57,511 nt of DNA from Clostridia bacterium (GTDB lineage: Bacteria; Bacillota; Clostridia; Oscillospirales; CAG-272): assembly GCA_017461765.1 (NCBI GenBank), contig JAFTXO010000043.1, positions 1-57,511 on the forward strand, written 5' to 3'. A program made the translations under genes and the position numbers. The first letter of the stretch is position 1. Every line of letters begins with the position of its first letter. Of the stretch, positions 1 to 7,750 are shown piece after piece. The notes beneath the pieces are model-generated. The model did no database searches and had not been told where the DNA came from. It was given only the letters and a program-made list of their open reading frames with translations.

Positions 1-141
1 ATCACAACGGACATCCTCAATATTGTCGGAAACCTTTCAAACATCGAAAGCTACCGTCAGCCACAGGATTGTACCACCATTCCACAACACAGACCACGAA
101 AGGAGCGTAAGAAAGATCGTGAGTGGGAACACACATTATAA
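1..141 (+). CDS. 3' end of a probable mobilization protein (partial)
   Basis: An open frame enters from the left window edge and stops with TAA at 139-141, leaving 46 residues. The tail is very basic, with an RPRKERKK stretch near the end, as is common at the C-termini of relaxases and other conjugation proteins. The next two genes are a small ICE-type protein and a large serine recombinase, so this is probably the last part of a relaxase or mobilization protein of an integrative element. No catalytic motif is inside the window, so the family assignment is inference from tail composition and context. It could be another element-borne protein. Confidence 0.4.
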   Translation: MTTDILNIVGNLSNIESYRQPQDCTTIPQHRPRKERKKDREWEHTL

Positions 142-272
142 CCTTTATAAAAATATTCATTATATCATTTAGGAGGTACTTTTATAGTTGATAATTAGAA
201 TCATATGCTCATTGAAAATTGAATATTTTGCCAACGCAAAGTCAAAAATTATAGGACAGGAGGGTGAGTTAT

Positions 273-515
273 ATGCTAAAGATTGTTCACGATGATGAGA
301 AATATGTTGAGATATGGCTCACCAACGCTGAATCTCAGGACACAGTCCTACGCGAAGGATTGAAGCCTTTGTTTAAGGAATATAAGCAAAAGAAATATCG
401 CGTAGTGATTTTTAGTTCGGGAAAGGGAGATTTGCTGACACTTACCAAGGATCTGCTAAAGCATACCTTGGAGGTGAACGCAAGAAAGGAAGTAGAAGCG
501 GAAAAATGCCGCTAA
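273..515 (+). CDS. small conserved mobile-element protein, function unknown
   Basis: 80-residue protein starting at the ATG at 273, chosen because GGACAGGAGGG at 254-264 lies about 8 bases upstream. An in-frame GTG at 264 would leave no spacing. It begins with a beta-strand-like segment (KIVHDDEKYVEIWLT) and ends with a charged helix. Short proteins of this look, with a VVIFSSGKGDLL-type core, recur beside relaxase and recombinase genes of Clostridia integrative elements; I know no function. It is followed directly by a strong terminator. It lies between the mobilization-protein tail and the recombinase, on the same strand. Confidence 0.65.
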   Translation: MLKIVHDDEKYVEIWLTNAESQDTVLREGLKPLFKEYKQKKYRVVIFSSGKGDLLTLTKDLLKHTLEVNARKEVEAEKCR

Positions 516-522
516 TGATAAT

Positions 523-555
523 ATCGCCTCGGGGGAAACCTCGGGGCGATTTTTC
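523..555 (+). terminator. rho-independent terminator after the small element protein
   Basis: Twelve-pair GC-rich stem, 523-534 with 539-550 (two G:U pairs), GAAA loop, followed by TTTT. It ends the transcript of the small protein at 273 before the recombinase promoter. Confidence 0.85.
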
Positions 556-595
556 GACAGATTATGTTAATTTTTTATGTTTTAAGAAAAACTTA

Positions 596-624
596 TTGAC
601 ATACGAAAGGATATGTGATACAAT
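596..624 (+). promoter_or_regulatory. SigA-type promoter of the serine recombinase
   Basis: TTGACA at 596-601, 17-base spacer, TACAAT at 619-624 with an upstream TG. This is a near-consensus housekeeping promoter, 29 bases or more upstream of the recombinase start. Confidence 0.8.
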
Positions 625-659
625 GTTGTTAGTAAATAACGAGAAAGGAGAATTTGATA

Positions 660-2873
660 TTGATACCAAAATATAAGATTGCAGCCTACACTCGTATCTC
701 CGTTGATACAGAGCTTGACAAGGACAATACGAGTATTGAGAACCAAAAGGCAATCATTGATGATTATTGTAGGCTTCATTTTCCGACAAGTACGGTAGAT
801 TACTATGAGGATCGAGATCATTCGGGCTATACCTTTGAACAGCGTCCCGATTATTGGTTACGCCTTCGCCCCAAGCTGTTAAGGGGAGAATACGATATAC
901 TTATCGTTAAGGACTTGAGCCGTTTTTCAAGAAGAACGGGAAAAGGTCTTGCAGAGTTTGAGGATCTTTCCGAACACGATATTCGCATCATTGCCATCGG
1001 TGACGGAGTTGACTACTACCAAGACCACACGGACGATTGGATGAAGATCAAGCTATACTTCTTCGTCAATGAAATGCCCGTTACCGATGCAAGCCGTAAA
1101 GTATCTGACGTTATCGCAAGCAGACAGGCAAAGGGCGAATGGATATGCTCCGTGCCGTATGGATACGTTATCACCAACTCAAAGAAAATGACCTTCGAGG
1201 TGGATGAAGCGGCGGCAGAGGTAGTAAGAACGATATTCAAGCTCTATATTGACGGATACGGATATAAAAGAATTGCAAACCATCTGACCGACCAAAGCAT
1301 TCCCACACCGAGAATGAGGGAAAAAGCTCGCAAAGAAGCGGCGGGAGATGAATACAAAGGCAAGGTCAGAGAGCAATGGAGTATAGTCACCGTGTCCGAA
1401 ATTCTCTGCAACGATTTTTATATCGGCACGTTACGAGAGAGAAAGTTCCGCAGAAAGAAGATCAACGGAGCTGACGTAGCTCTTGACGAGAGCGAGCATA
1501 TCGTATTTGAAAATCATCACGAGCCGATTGTGGATTACAGAGTATTTGCGACCGCACGGGAAATGCTCAAACAACGCTCCACGAACCACTACCGAGGTGT
1601 TAAAAAATACGATAATACCTACTCGGGCTTTATGTTCTGCGGTGATTGCGGAAGTCCGATGTTTGCTATGAGCCGTAAAGACCTTGCAGAAGCATACACT
1701 TGTGGAACGTATCACGTAAGAGGACTTGCAGGATGTACCTCGCATCACGTGAGAGCCGACTTCCTTGATAAAATGCTAAAGCAATATGTCAAGAGAGTAC
1801 GGGATAACTCGGCGGCTATGCTTCGTATCCTTGAAGAAATGCTCAGCCACGAACAGCGAGCAACCGATAGCGGTATGCTTGCAGCCGATGAATTAAGGGC
1901 GCAGATCGAAGCGGAACGAGAAGAATTAAAATTACTCGCCCGTCAAAAAATTCGTGATATGGCAAGGCACAAGGATAACGCGCAGGTGATGGAAGAAACC
2001 TACGATGCTCTGATTGAAGAAGCCAACAACCGCATCGAAGGCTTGACCAATCAGCTTGCCTTGGTAGCCGATACCACCAATACGATTGTAAAGGTCAACC
2101 GTGTAGCACGGTCGGTTATCGAGATATTTGACGATATCATCGAAAAAGATAAACTTGATAAGCACACGCTACACCTCATCATTGATCGAATTATCATATA
2201 CGAGGATAACATCGAAATCAAGCTTCAAGCAGATGTTGACGAGCTTTTACGCACGGGAACGATTGAGCATATGAAGCACAACGAAGAAAGCGAAGTACCC
2301 GTAAATTTTAATCCAGACACGGAAAATATCGAAATATCCACCGAGAATTATTCAATGGTGGTAGCCCAACGCGCAAGAAATCAGCGCGATAAGGTTTTTC
2401 GTGTCAATGTTATCAGTGACGGCGATCCGCTTGAGATATATACTGACAGAGACGGTGAGGTCATTTTCAAAAAATATTCGCCGATCGGTGAGCTTGCCAC
2501 ATTTGCTTCTCAATATGTGGAAACGCTCAACAAGACGTGTCAGATGTCTGTTATAGTTTCGGACAGAGATAATATTATTGCTTGTGCAGGTGTTTCAAAG
2601 AAGGAGTTTCTTGACAAAAAGCTATCCGAGGATTTCGAGGGTATCATAGATACGCGTACCTTATATACTCACAAGGTGGGATCGCAAGGTGTGAATGCCG
2701 TTGACGGAACATCTCACATAATAAAGTATGCCATGCCCATTATAACGGATGGGGATATTATCGGATGTATCGCTTCTCTTTCCTTAATCGACGATGCTCA
2801 GACGGAAAACATGACAGAGGCTAAGCTTATTCAAACCGCCGCTTCCTTTCTTGGACGTCAGTTTGAAGGTTAA
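660..2873 (+). CDS. large serine recombinase with in-frame SpoVT C-terminal segment
   Basis: Site-specific integrase/excisionase of the TndX/TnpX type. Counting from the first possible TTG (654): resolvase domain 7-155 with catalytic Ser16 in the YTRIS motif and DLSRFSR at 88-93; recombinase domain to about 300; zinc ribbon Cys329, Cys332, Cys350, Cys361; coiled coil about 390-470; then the usual IYEDNIEIKL-like end near 525. The TTG at 660 is preferred because AAAGGAG at 644-650 is 9 bases upstream. There is no ATG start, so translation may be weak despite a strong promoter. From residue 588 to 739 the protein instead matches SpoVT: the second half of the AbrB hairpin (GDPLEIYTDRDGEVIF), KKYSPIGEL, then a GAF-like domain ending FLGRQFE. 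Total length ~737, against roughly 530-560 for this recombinase type. Either a fusion protein or, more likely, read-through across the attachment junction into the host spoVT gene. Confidence 0.9.
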   Translation: MIPKYKIAAYTRISVDTELDKDNTSIENQKAIIDDYCRLHFPTSTVDYYEDRDHSGYTFEQRPDYWLRLRPKLLRGEYDILIVKDLSRFSRRTGKGLAEFEDLSEHDIRIIAIGDGVDYYQDHTDDWMKIKLYFFVNEMPVTDASRKVSDVIASRQAKGEWICSVPYGYVITNSKKMTFEVDEAAAEVVRTIFKLYIDGYGYKRIANHLTDQSIPTPRMREKARKEAAGDEYKGKVREQWSIVTVSEILCNDFYIGTLRERKFRRKKINGADVALDESEHIVFENHHEPIVDYRVFATAREMLKQRSTNHYRGVKKYDNTYSGFMFCGDCGSPMFAMSRKDLAEAYTCGTYHVRGLAGCTSHHVRADFLDKMLKQYVKRVRDNSAAMLRILEEMLSHEQRATDSGMLAADELRAQIEAEREELKLLARQKIRDMARHKDNAQVMEETYDALIEEANNRIEGLTNQLALVADTTNTIVKVNRVARSVIEIFDDIIEKDKLDKHTLHLIIDRIIIYEDNIEIKLQADVDELLRTGTIEHMKHNEESEVPVNFNPDTENIEISTENYSMVVAQRARNQRDKVFRVNVISDGDPLEIYTDRDGEVIFKKYSPIGELATFASQYVETLNKTCQMSVIVSDRDNIIACAGVSKKEFLDKKLSEDFEGIIDTRTLYTHKVGSQGVNAVDGTSHIIKYAMPIITDGDIIGCIASLSLIDDAQTENMTEAKLIQTAASFLGRQFEG
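2415..2873 (+). other. spoVT: 3' portion of spoVT joined to recombinase; candidate attR junction near 2415-2430
   Basis: The 153 codons here encode SpoVT from about its residue 30 to its end: the GDPLEIYTDRDGEV strand of the AbrB-like hairpin, KKYSPIGELATFASQY, and the GAF-like sensor with SDRD, a KKEFLDKKLSE helix, the ITDGDIIG strand and the final FLGRQFE helix. The first ~30 residues of SpoVT (start codon and first half of the DNA-binding hairpin) are absent and replaced by recombinase sequence. SpoVT is the forespore regulator of late sporulation genes in Bacillus. Large serine recombinases often integrate inside conserved genes, so the simplest reading is that the element's right attachment junction lies around the GGCGATCC at 2421. 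The 5' part of spoVT would then lie at the left end of the element, outside the window. Confidence 0.6.
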
Positions 2874-2961
2874 GGGGATGTTGCAATAAGAGCAGACCAA
2901 AAACAGACACATCCCTGACGAAAAAGCTAAATAAAAGCATATTTTTAGCAAAAATAAGGTC

Positions 2962-2998
2962 GAGATGCTGCGATTTTTCGCAGCATCTCCTCTTTTTT
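2962..2998 (+). terminator. rho-independent terminator after recombinase/spoVT
   Basis: Perfect 12-bp stem 2962-2973 with 2978-2989, TTTT loop, followed by CTCTTTTTTAT. It lies 89 bases after the stop codon. Confidence 0.9.
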
Positions 2999-2999
2999 A

Positions 3000-3134
3000 T
3001 GTCTGTTTTTTAGGCGCGACCTCGCACTCTACCGTACAAAGTATGCCACGAGAACCCCAAGCCTCGTTCCTCGGCTTGAGGACCCCTACCGACGTGTACC
3101 AGTTCACACCTTCTGCACTCATTTCACTATCCCC
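3000..3134. other. structured intergenic region, possible ncRNA, unassigned
   Basis: About 130 bases without a credible reading frame and noticeably more GC-rich than neighbouring spacers. Local pairings are visible: CAAGCC with GGCTTG around the sequence at 3059-3080, and GTACA near 3034 with TGTAC near 3096. Bracketed by terminators on both sides. It does not match the conserved cores of RNase P, tmRNA or SRP RNA that I can recall. Strand and function are unknown. Confidence 0.3.
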
Positions 3135-3135
3135 A

Positions 3136-3166
3136 AAAAGGGGCTGTCGCATAATGCAACAGCCCC
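3136..3166 (-). terminator. terminator after the CwlC-like amidase
   Basis: Stem built on GGGGCTGT and ACAGCCCC with an inner GCA/TGC pairing. On the minus strand it is followed by TTTTT. It lies 18 bases past the amidase stop. A weaker T-rich tail on the other side could make it bidirectional. Confidence 0.75.
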
Positions 3167-3183
3167 TTGATTTTTATTTTGTT

Positions 3184-3750
3184 TTATGATAAACTAAAAT
3201 AATCAAGCATACCGTTATATATTCCCTGCGCGAAAAGCGACGGATTGTTAGCCATAAGATTTGCATCGTAAGGATTTGAAATAAATCCGAGCTCGACCAA
3301 AACAGCAGGCATTTGCGTCTTTCTTAATACATAAAGTCCGGGGCGCACCTTTACCCCCCTGTTTTGAAGTCCGGTTGCCTCATTCAAGCCCCTTAGTATA
3401 TCCTCGCCAAGCTCTGAGGCTATCGAGGGTTGGGAATAAACCAATGCCTCGCTTCCGCTTACTGACGAATTAAGAGATGCGTTTGCGTGTATGCTTATAA
3501 AATAATCAGCTCCCCAAGAGTTTGCATCGTTTACTCTTGCTTGAAGGCTTCCCGCATTTGATGTTCCGAGCTGAGTTTCGGGTGTCGGACGTGACAGTCT
3601 TACCTCGAAATTACCGTTACTTCTTAAAAGCGTCGCAAGGCTTTGACCTACCTTGTAGGTTATATCCTGCTCGGTATATCCGCTTCCTTCTGCGCCTGTA
3701 TTTGGACTTCTTGGATTATGCCCTTGATCTATATAGACTTTTATTGCCAT
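3184..3750 (-). CDS. N-acetylmuramoyl-L-alanine amidase, leaderless CwlC-like
   Basis: Zinc amidase of the Amidase_3 family that cuts the bond between MurNAc and L-Ala in peptidoglycan. 188 residues, just the catalytic domain: zinc ligands His11 (DQGH), Glu27 and His88 (SIHAN), catalytic Glu153 (LVELGFISN). There is no signal peptide and no SPOR or SH3 domain. Bacillus CwlC also lacks a signal peptide and acts in mother-cell lysis; phage endolysins are the other leaderless type, but no phage genes are nearby. The start is supported by a GGGGGAG ribosome site. The upstream sequence fits a SigK promoter, which together with the neighbouring spoVT segment favours the sporulation role. Divergent from the TtcA-like gene. 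Confidence 0.88.
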   Translation of the reverse strand: MAIKVYIDQGHNPRSPNTGAEGSGYTEQDITYKVGQSLATLLRSNGNFEVRLSRPTPETQLGTSNAGSLQARVNDANSWGADYFISIHANASLNSSVSGSEALVYSQPSIASELGEDILRGLNEATGLQNRGVKVRPGLYVLRKTQMPAVLVELGFISNPYDANLMANNPSLFAQGIYNGMLDYFSLS

Positions 3751-3778
3751 ATGCTCCCCCTATAAAGCGTTTTCAATA

Positions 3779-3805
3779 TATTTTATGCTACTTTTTTCAC
3801 GAGGT
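3779..3805 (-). promoter_or_regulatory. candidate SigK-type promoter of the amidase
   Basis: On the minus strand AC (3804-3805), a 16-base spacer, then CATAAAATA (3779-3787), which fits the SigK pattern AC-N16/17-CATAnnnTA. The -10 ends 28 bases upstream of the ATG, leaving room for the ribosome site. In this AT-rich spacer a chance match is possible. Confidence 0.4.
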
Positions 3806-3809
3806 TACA

Positions 3810-4580
3810 ATGAAAGATTTCAAAAATATTCAACATATTCTCAGCCACACAAGAAAGGCTGTTGAGGAATACAACATGATAAGCGATGGCGATCGAATTG
3901 CTGTCGGCATATCGGGCGGAAAGGATTCGCTTTCTCTTCTATGTGCGCTATCTACCATGAGAAGATTTTTAAAGCAAAAATTCTCCCTTGTTGCAATAAC
4001 GATCGATATGGGCTTTGAGGGTGCTGACTTTTCCGATATTGCGCGTTTTTGCGAGGATTTGGACATTGAATATCACGTCATACCCACTCAGATTTACCAA
4101 ATAATTTTCAACGTGAGAAAAGAGAAAAATCCTTGCTCCCTGTGCGCGAGAATGCGCAGAGGTGCGCTTCATGATGCAGCGAAGGAATTTGGTTGCAATA
4201 AAATCGCTTTGGGACATCATTTTGACGATATCGTTGAGACGTTCATGCTCAATCTTTTCTTTGAGGGACGCGTCGGCTGCTTCAGTCCCGTTACATATCT
4301 TTCGAGAAAGGATCTTACGCTTATAAGACCTCTTATCTATGCAAGAGAAAAAGAGATCGTTTATTTTTCCTCAAAGGAAGCTTTGCCTATATATAAAAGC
4401 CCGTGTCCTGCTGACGGTCACACGGAGAGAGCGAAAATGAAGGAATTTTTAAAGCCGTTTGATATGGAGCATCCCGGTCTTTATCACAGAATACTCGGAG
4501 CTATACAGCGTGCAGAGGTAGATGGCTTTCACGAAGACAGAATAGATAACGACGAGAAGAAAAAAAGAAAAAATTTATAA
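3810..4580 (+). CDS. TtcA-like tRNA 2-thiolation PP-loop ATPase
   Basis: Member of the TtcA/TtuA group that adenylates and thiolates tRNA bases using a bound Fe-S cluster. 256 residues from the ATG at 3810, chosen over longer in-frame extensions because GAGG at 3801-3804 is correctly spaced and homology begins there. PP-loop SGGKDS at 35-40; CSLC at 109-112 supplies two cluster cysteines; a further Cys occurs in SPCPADG near residue 200; GHHFDDIVET follows the CxxC region as in TtcA. A lysine-rich tail ends the protein. Substrate position (C32 or another base) cannot be told. Single gene with its own terminator. Confidence 0.85.
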   Translation: MKDFKNIQHILSHTRKAVEEYNMISDGDRIAVGISGGKDSLSLLCALSTMRRFLKQKFSLVAITIDMGFEGADFSDIARFCEDLDIEYHVIPTQIYQIIFNVRKEKNPCSLCARMRRGALHDAAKEFGCNKIALGHHFDDIVETFMLNLFFEGRVGCFSPVTYLSRKDLTLIRPLIYAREKEIVYFSSKEALPIYKSPCPADGHTERAKMKEFLKPFDMEHPGLYHRILGAIQRAEVDGFHEDRIDNDEKKKRKNL

Positions 4581-4584
4581 CAGA

Positions 4585-4625
4585 AAACTCTGTTGCGCTC
4601 TCGCAACAGAGTTTTTGTTTTATTT
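4585..4625 (+). terminator. rho-independent terminator after ttcA-like gene
   Basis: 13-bp stem 4585-4597 with 4602-4614, CTCT loop, then a T-rich run (TTTTTGTTTTATTTTTTT). The opposite strand also has a short T run, so it probably serves the convergent potCD end too. Confidence 0.9.
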
Positions 4626-4637
4626 TTTTATAAGAAC

Positions 4638-6923
4638 TTAATCCTTTTTGGATTTTGAGCGCTTTATAGCTATTGTGACAGTATCGGAAAGGCTATCTGC
4701 TGACGAGTCAGATGATGATTTTTTTGTACCGACGGTGGGGGATTGCTCCCAATATAGCTTTCTGCGATGCCTTTTTCTTACCGTGATAAATACTATATAA
4801 CCGATTATTGCGGCTGCTATTATCGCGCTTATTACATATATCGTACCGTTGAACGACGAGGACTCGACCTTCAATGCCTCCCAGTTAGAGTTCAGGGTTG
4901 AAAGATTTTGGCTTGAAAGATTTCTGTAAGCGTACTTATCGAAAAGCTCATTTATATTGCTCATCGGCTCGTATATTATCTCCTCGTCTCCGTCAAGAGT
5001 TGCAAGATAATCAGGATTTGTATATACCAATCTGTTAGGTGATGCGTAGTAGATATATTCCGCATTTGCGATAGCGGGTGCGCCGTATTTTTCATCTACC
5101 GAGAGCATAAAATCAATATACGCTATAGCATGTGTCTTTTGCTCTTCAGAAACATCCACGGGAATACACATAGCATCAGCAAAGACGTTTGTTACGGTTT
5201 CGCCGTTTTCATCGGTAGGATAATAGAAATCAAGATTTATTCCTCTTTGCTCCGCCTGATAGATCATCGAAAGCGCATCCCCCACATAATAAGGAGCGAT
5301 CCATGCTTCTCCCGATTCCATCTTGTTGAAGACCTCATCCATTACATAGCTTTGGACTATTGGCTTTTGCTTTATAAGCTCGTTAAGGCACGCCTGCCAC
5401 TGCTCTGCAGTCGGATCGTTTACATTGACACCGAGCTTATACATTGCAGTTCCGAATGCATCTCTTGCATTATTAAACTGAAGTATCTTACCGCTGTATT
5501 TTTCATTCCAAAGAAGATCCCAGCCGCCGATATCCTCCTCGGATACGTGATCGGCGTTATACACAATACCTATAACTCCGTAGGTATACATTACAGAATA
5601 TACATCGTCTCCGTTATCGTAAAACGGCTTTTGGAATATTTCAGCCTCCTCCTTCGTAAGAGTTTTACCCTCACTCGGAGCTCTTAAGAGATAATCGTAA
5701 TTTTTTATTACGTTAGTTATCTCTTCTCGGGATGCTATCGGCTGAATAAGCTCCTCTTTTATAAGTCGCTCTATCATATAATCGGACGGAATTATAACAT
5801 CGTAACCGCCTGCGCCTGCTTTCAGCTTGGCGTATAGGTCTTCGTTGCTTGCGTAGGTCGTATAATTTACCTTGACCTTTACTTTTCTTCCGTATTGCTC
5901 TGATAGATATTCAGAATAATATTTTTCAAATTCCTTATTCGTATCTACCGATGCGACTCCGTCCTCGTCTTCGCTTCCGTCAGAAATATATTCGCCCCAG
6001 TTATATACGTTTACCGTTACAACCTCTGCAAATGATGTTCCTATAAAAAGTCCGAGCGTTATTGCCGCTATAACAGAAAATGTGGATACAAGGACTATTT
6101 TTCTTCTCTTCTTCTGTTTAAGAGTAAGCGTCTTTTTTTCCTTGTCTCCCGAAATATTTGAAAGGATAAGAAGAACAAGGATAGCAACAAATATCAATGT
6201 TGAAAGTGCGTACATATCGGGTGTTACGCGCTTTTTGGTCATTGAGTAAATTCTTATAGGCAATGTTTCGAAGCCGCTGCCGACGGTGAAATAGCTTATA
6301 ACAAAATCGTCAAGCGAAAGAGTAAAAGCCATTATAAAGCCGGAAATTATACCCGGCAATATTTGAGGAAGCTCGACCTTTAAAAAGGATTGTACGGGTG
6401 TACAGCCGAGGTCAAGTGCCGCTTCGGGAAGATGCTTGTCCATTTGCTTGAATTTCGGCATTACGGAAAGAATAACGTACGGAAGATTGAATGTTACGTG
6501 TGCTATCAAAACCGTACCGAAGCCAAGCACTGTCTTTGAGTTTACAAGCCCGCCGACAAAAACGAACAGGAGCATCATTGAAATACCTGTAACGATCTCG
6601 GGGTTCATCATAGGAACATTTGTTACCGAGGTTATACCGTTTTTCAGGTGCTTATTTTTAATTTTATTTATGCCGTATGCCGCAAGAGTACCTATAACGG
6701 TAGCTATAGCTGCGGAAAGGACGGCAAGAATAAGGGTATTCTTTAGTGCCTCCAAGGTTGCGGCATCGCTGAACAGCTCTTTGTACCATCTTAACGAGAA
6801 GCCATCAAATCTGCCCGTACTGCTCGATGAGTTAAACGAGAAAAGTATAAGAACGGCAATAGGCATATAAAGAAATATAAATACGAGAACCGTATAGATA
6901 TTTCCCGCTGTTTTTCTTTTCAT
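4638..6923 (-). CDS. PotC-PotD fusion: spermidine/putrescine permease plus binding protein
   Basis: 761 residues. Residues 1-265 are a MetI-type permease of the PotC kind: first membrane helix at 8-28, several more helices, and the EAALDLGC EAA loop that contacts PotA. A basic linker and a membrane anchor at about 280-303 follow. Residues 310-710 are a PotD-like periplasmic-type binding domain (VNVYNWGEYI start, YDVIIPSDYMIERL, AWIAPYYVGDAL). A C-terminal membrane helix (722-742) and a Ser-rich basic tail end the protein. The binding domain is therefore tethered at both ends. PotC-PotD fusions are known in Bacillota. It is last in potA-potB-potCD and overlaps potB by 4 bases (ATGA). Confidence 0.93.
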   Translation of the reverse strand: MKRKTAGNIYTVLVFIFLYMPIAVLILFSFNSSSSTGRFDGFSLRWYKELFSDAATLEALKNTLILAVLSAAIATVIGTLAAYGINKIKNKHLKNGITSVTNVPMMNPEIVTGISMMLLFVFVGGLVNSKTVLGFGTVLIAHVTFNLPYVILSVMPKFKQMDKHLPEAALDLGCTPVQSFLKVELPQILPGIISGFIMAFTLSLDDFVISYFTVGSGFETLPIRIYSMTKKRVTPDMYALSTLIFVAILVLLILSNISGDKEKKTLTLKQKKRRKIVLVSTFSVIAAITLGLFIGTSFAEVVTVNVYNWGEYISDGSEDEDGVASVDTNKEFEKYYSEYLSEQYGRKVKVKVNYTTYASNEDLYAKLKAGAGGYDVIIPSDYMIERLIKEELIQPIASREEITNVIKNYDYLLRAPSEGKTLTKEEAEIFQKPFYDNGDDVYSVMYTYGVIGIVYNADHVSEEDIGGWDLLWNEKYSGKILQFNNARDAFGTAMYKLGVNVNDPTAEQWQACLNELIKQKPIVQSYVMDEVFNKMESGEAWIAPYYVGDALSMIYQAEQRGINLDFYYPTDENGETVTNVFADAMCIPVDVSEEQKTHAIAYIDFMLSVDEKYGAPAIANAEYIYYASPNRLVYTNPDYLATLDGDEEIIYEPMSNINELFDKYAYRNLSSQNLSTLNSNWEALKVESSSFNGTIYVISAIIAAAIIGYIVFITVRKRHRRKLYWEQSPTVGTKKSSSDSSADSLSDTVTIAIKRSKSKKD

Positions 6924-7750
6924 ATAATTACACCTCCGTCATCATCGGCGTACTTATTCATTATCGTCATACTGATGATAATAAGGATCATAAGTATAAA
7001 CGACATTGCCGCACCGAGGTTATAGTTATATGCGGTCTGGAACTGACGCTCTATCGTATCACCGATAAGATCAAAGTTTCCGCCACCAAGCTTTTGTGAA
7101 ATATAGAAGGTACTGATAGAAGGCACGAACACCATCGTTATTCCCGATATTATGCCCGGAATACTAAGTGGAAATACTACCTTCGTAATGACCTGAAAAT
7201 GATTACATCCGAGGTCCGATGCCGCTTCCAAAAGTCTTGTATCTATCTTGGAAAGGACTGAGTGTATCGGAAGTATCATATACGGTAAAAAATTATATAC
7301 CATACCGAGAATTACCGCGCCCTCGGTATTTATCATATGTATCGGTCCAAGACCGATAAAGCCGAGGACCGTATTTATAATTCCCGAATCCTCCAAAAGA
7401 GCCATCCACGAATATGTTCTTATAAGGAAATTCATCCACATAGGAAGCATAACGAGCATTATAAGTATTTTTTGCGTTTTAGGCGATGCCTTGGTTATAA
7501 AATAAGCAATAGGATATGCTATTACCAAGCATATTATTGTTGCCAAAAAGGCAAAGCAGACAGAGCGCAAAAATATCTCAAGATAACTCGGTTGCGAAAG
7601 ATTTGCTATGTTTTCGAATGTGAATTTTCCTTCGGAATCGGTAAAGGCGTAATAAATAACAAAGATAAGCGGCGCGATAATAAAAAGTACCGACCAAACG
7701 ATATGAGGAGCAGCCGCCGCCCTTTGAAGCAAGGACTTTTTGTTGTTCAT
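6920..7750 (-). CDS. potB: spermidine/putrescine ABC permease PotB
   Basis: 276-residue inner-membrane subunit with about six helices and the [11 protein letters not shown] loop for ATPase contact. It pairs with the PotC part of the downstream fusion. Overlaps potA by 4 bases upstream and potCD by 4 bases downstream, so the three genes are translationally coupled. The polyamine specificity is inferred from the PotA/B/C/D family resemblance of the whole set. Confidence 0.92.
   Translation of the reverse strand: MNNKKSLLQRAAAAPHIVWSVLFIIAPLIFVIYYAFTDSEGKFTFENIANLSQPSYLEIFLRSVCFAFLATIICLVIAYPIAYFITKASPKTQKILIMLVMLPMWMNFLIRTYSWMALLEDSGIINTVLGFIGLGPIHMINTEGAVILGMVYNFLPYMILPIHSVLSKIDTRLLEAASDLGCNHFQVITKVVFPLSIPGIISGITMVFVPSISTFYISQKLGGGNFDLIGDTIERQFQTAYNYNLGAAMSFILMILIIISMTIMNKYADDDGGVII

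Noticed and set aside
188-292. Short TTG-started frame after an AGGAGG at 171-177, possible leader peptide
   Set aside because: About 34 codons, no recognisable product, and it overlaps the small element protein in another frame. The ribosome site may be a relic.
3000-3180. RNase P, tmRNA or SRP RNA in the structured region after spoVT
   Set aside because: None of their conserved core sequences is present, so a named RNA cannot be given.
3184-3750. Phage endolysin
   Set aside because: No holin or phage genes nearby. The SigK-like promoter and CwlC-like leaderless layout fit a sporulation amidase better.
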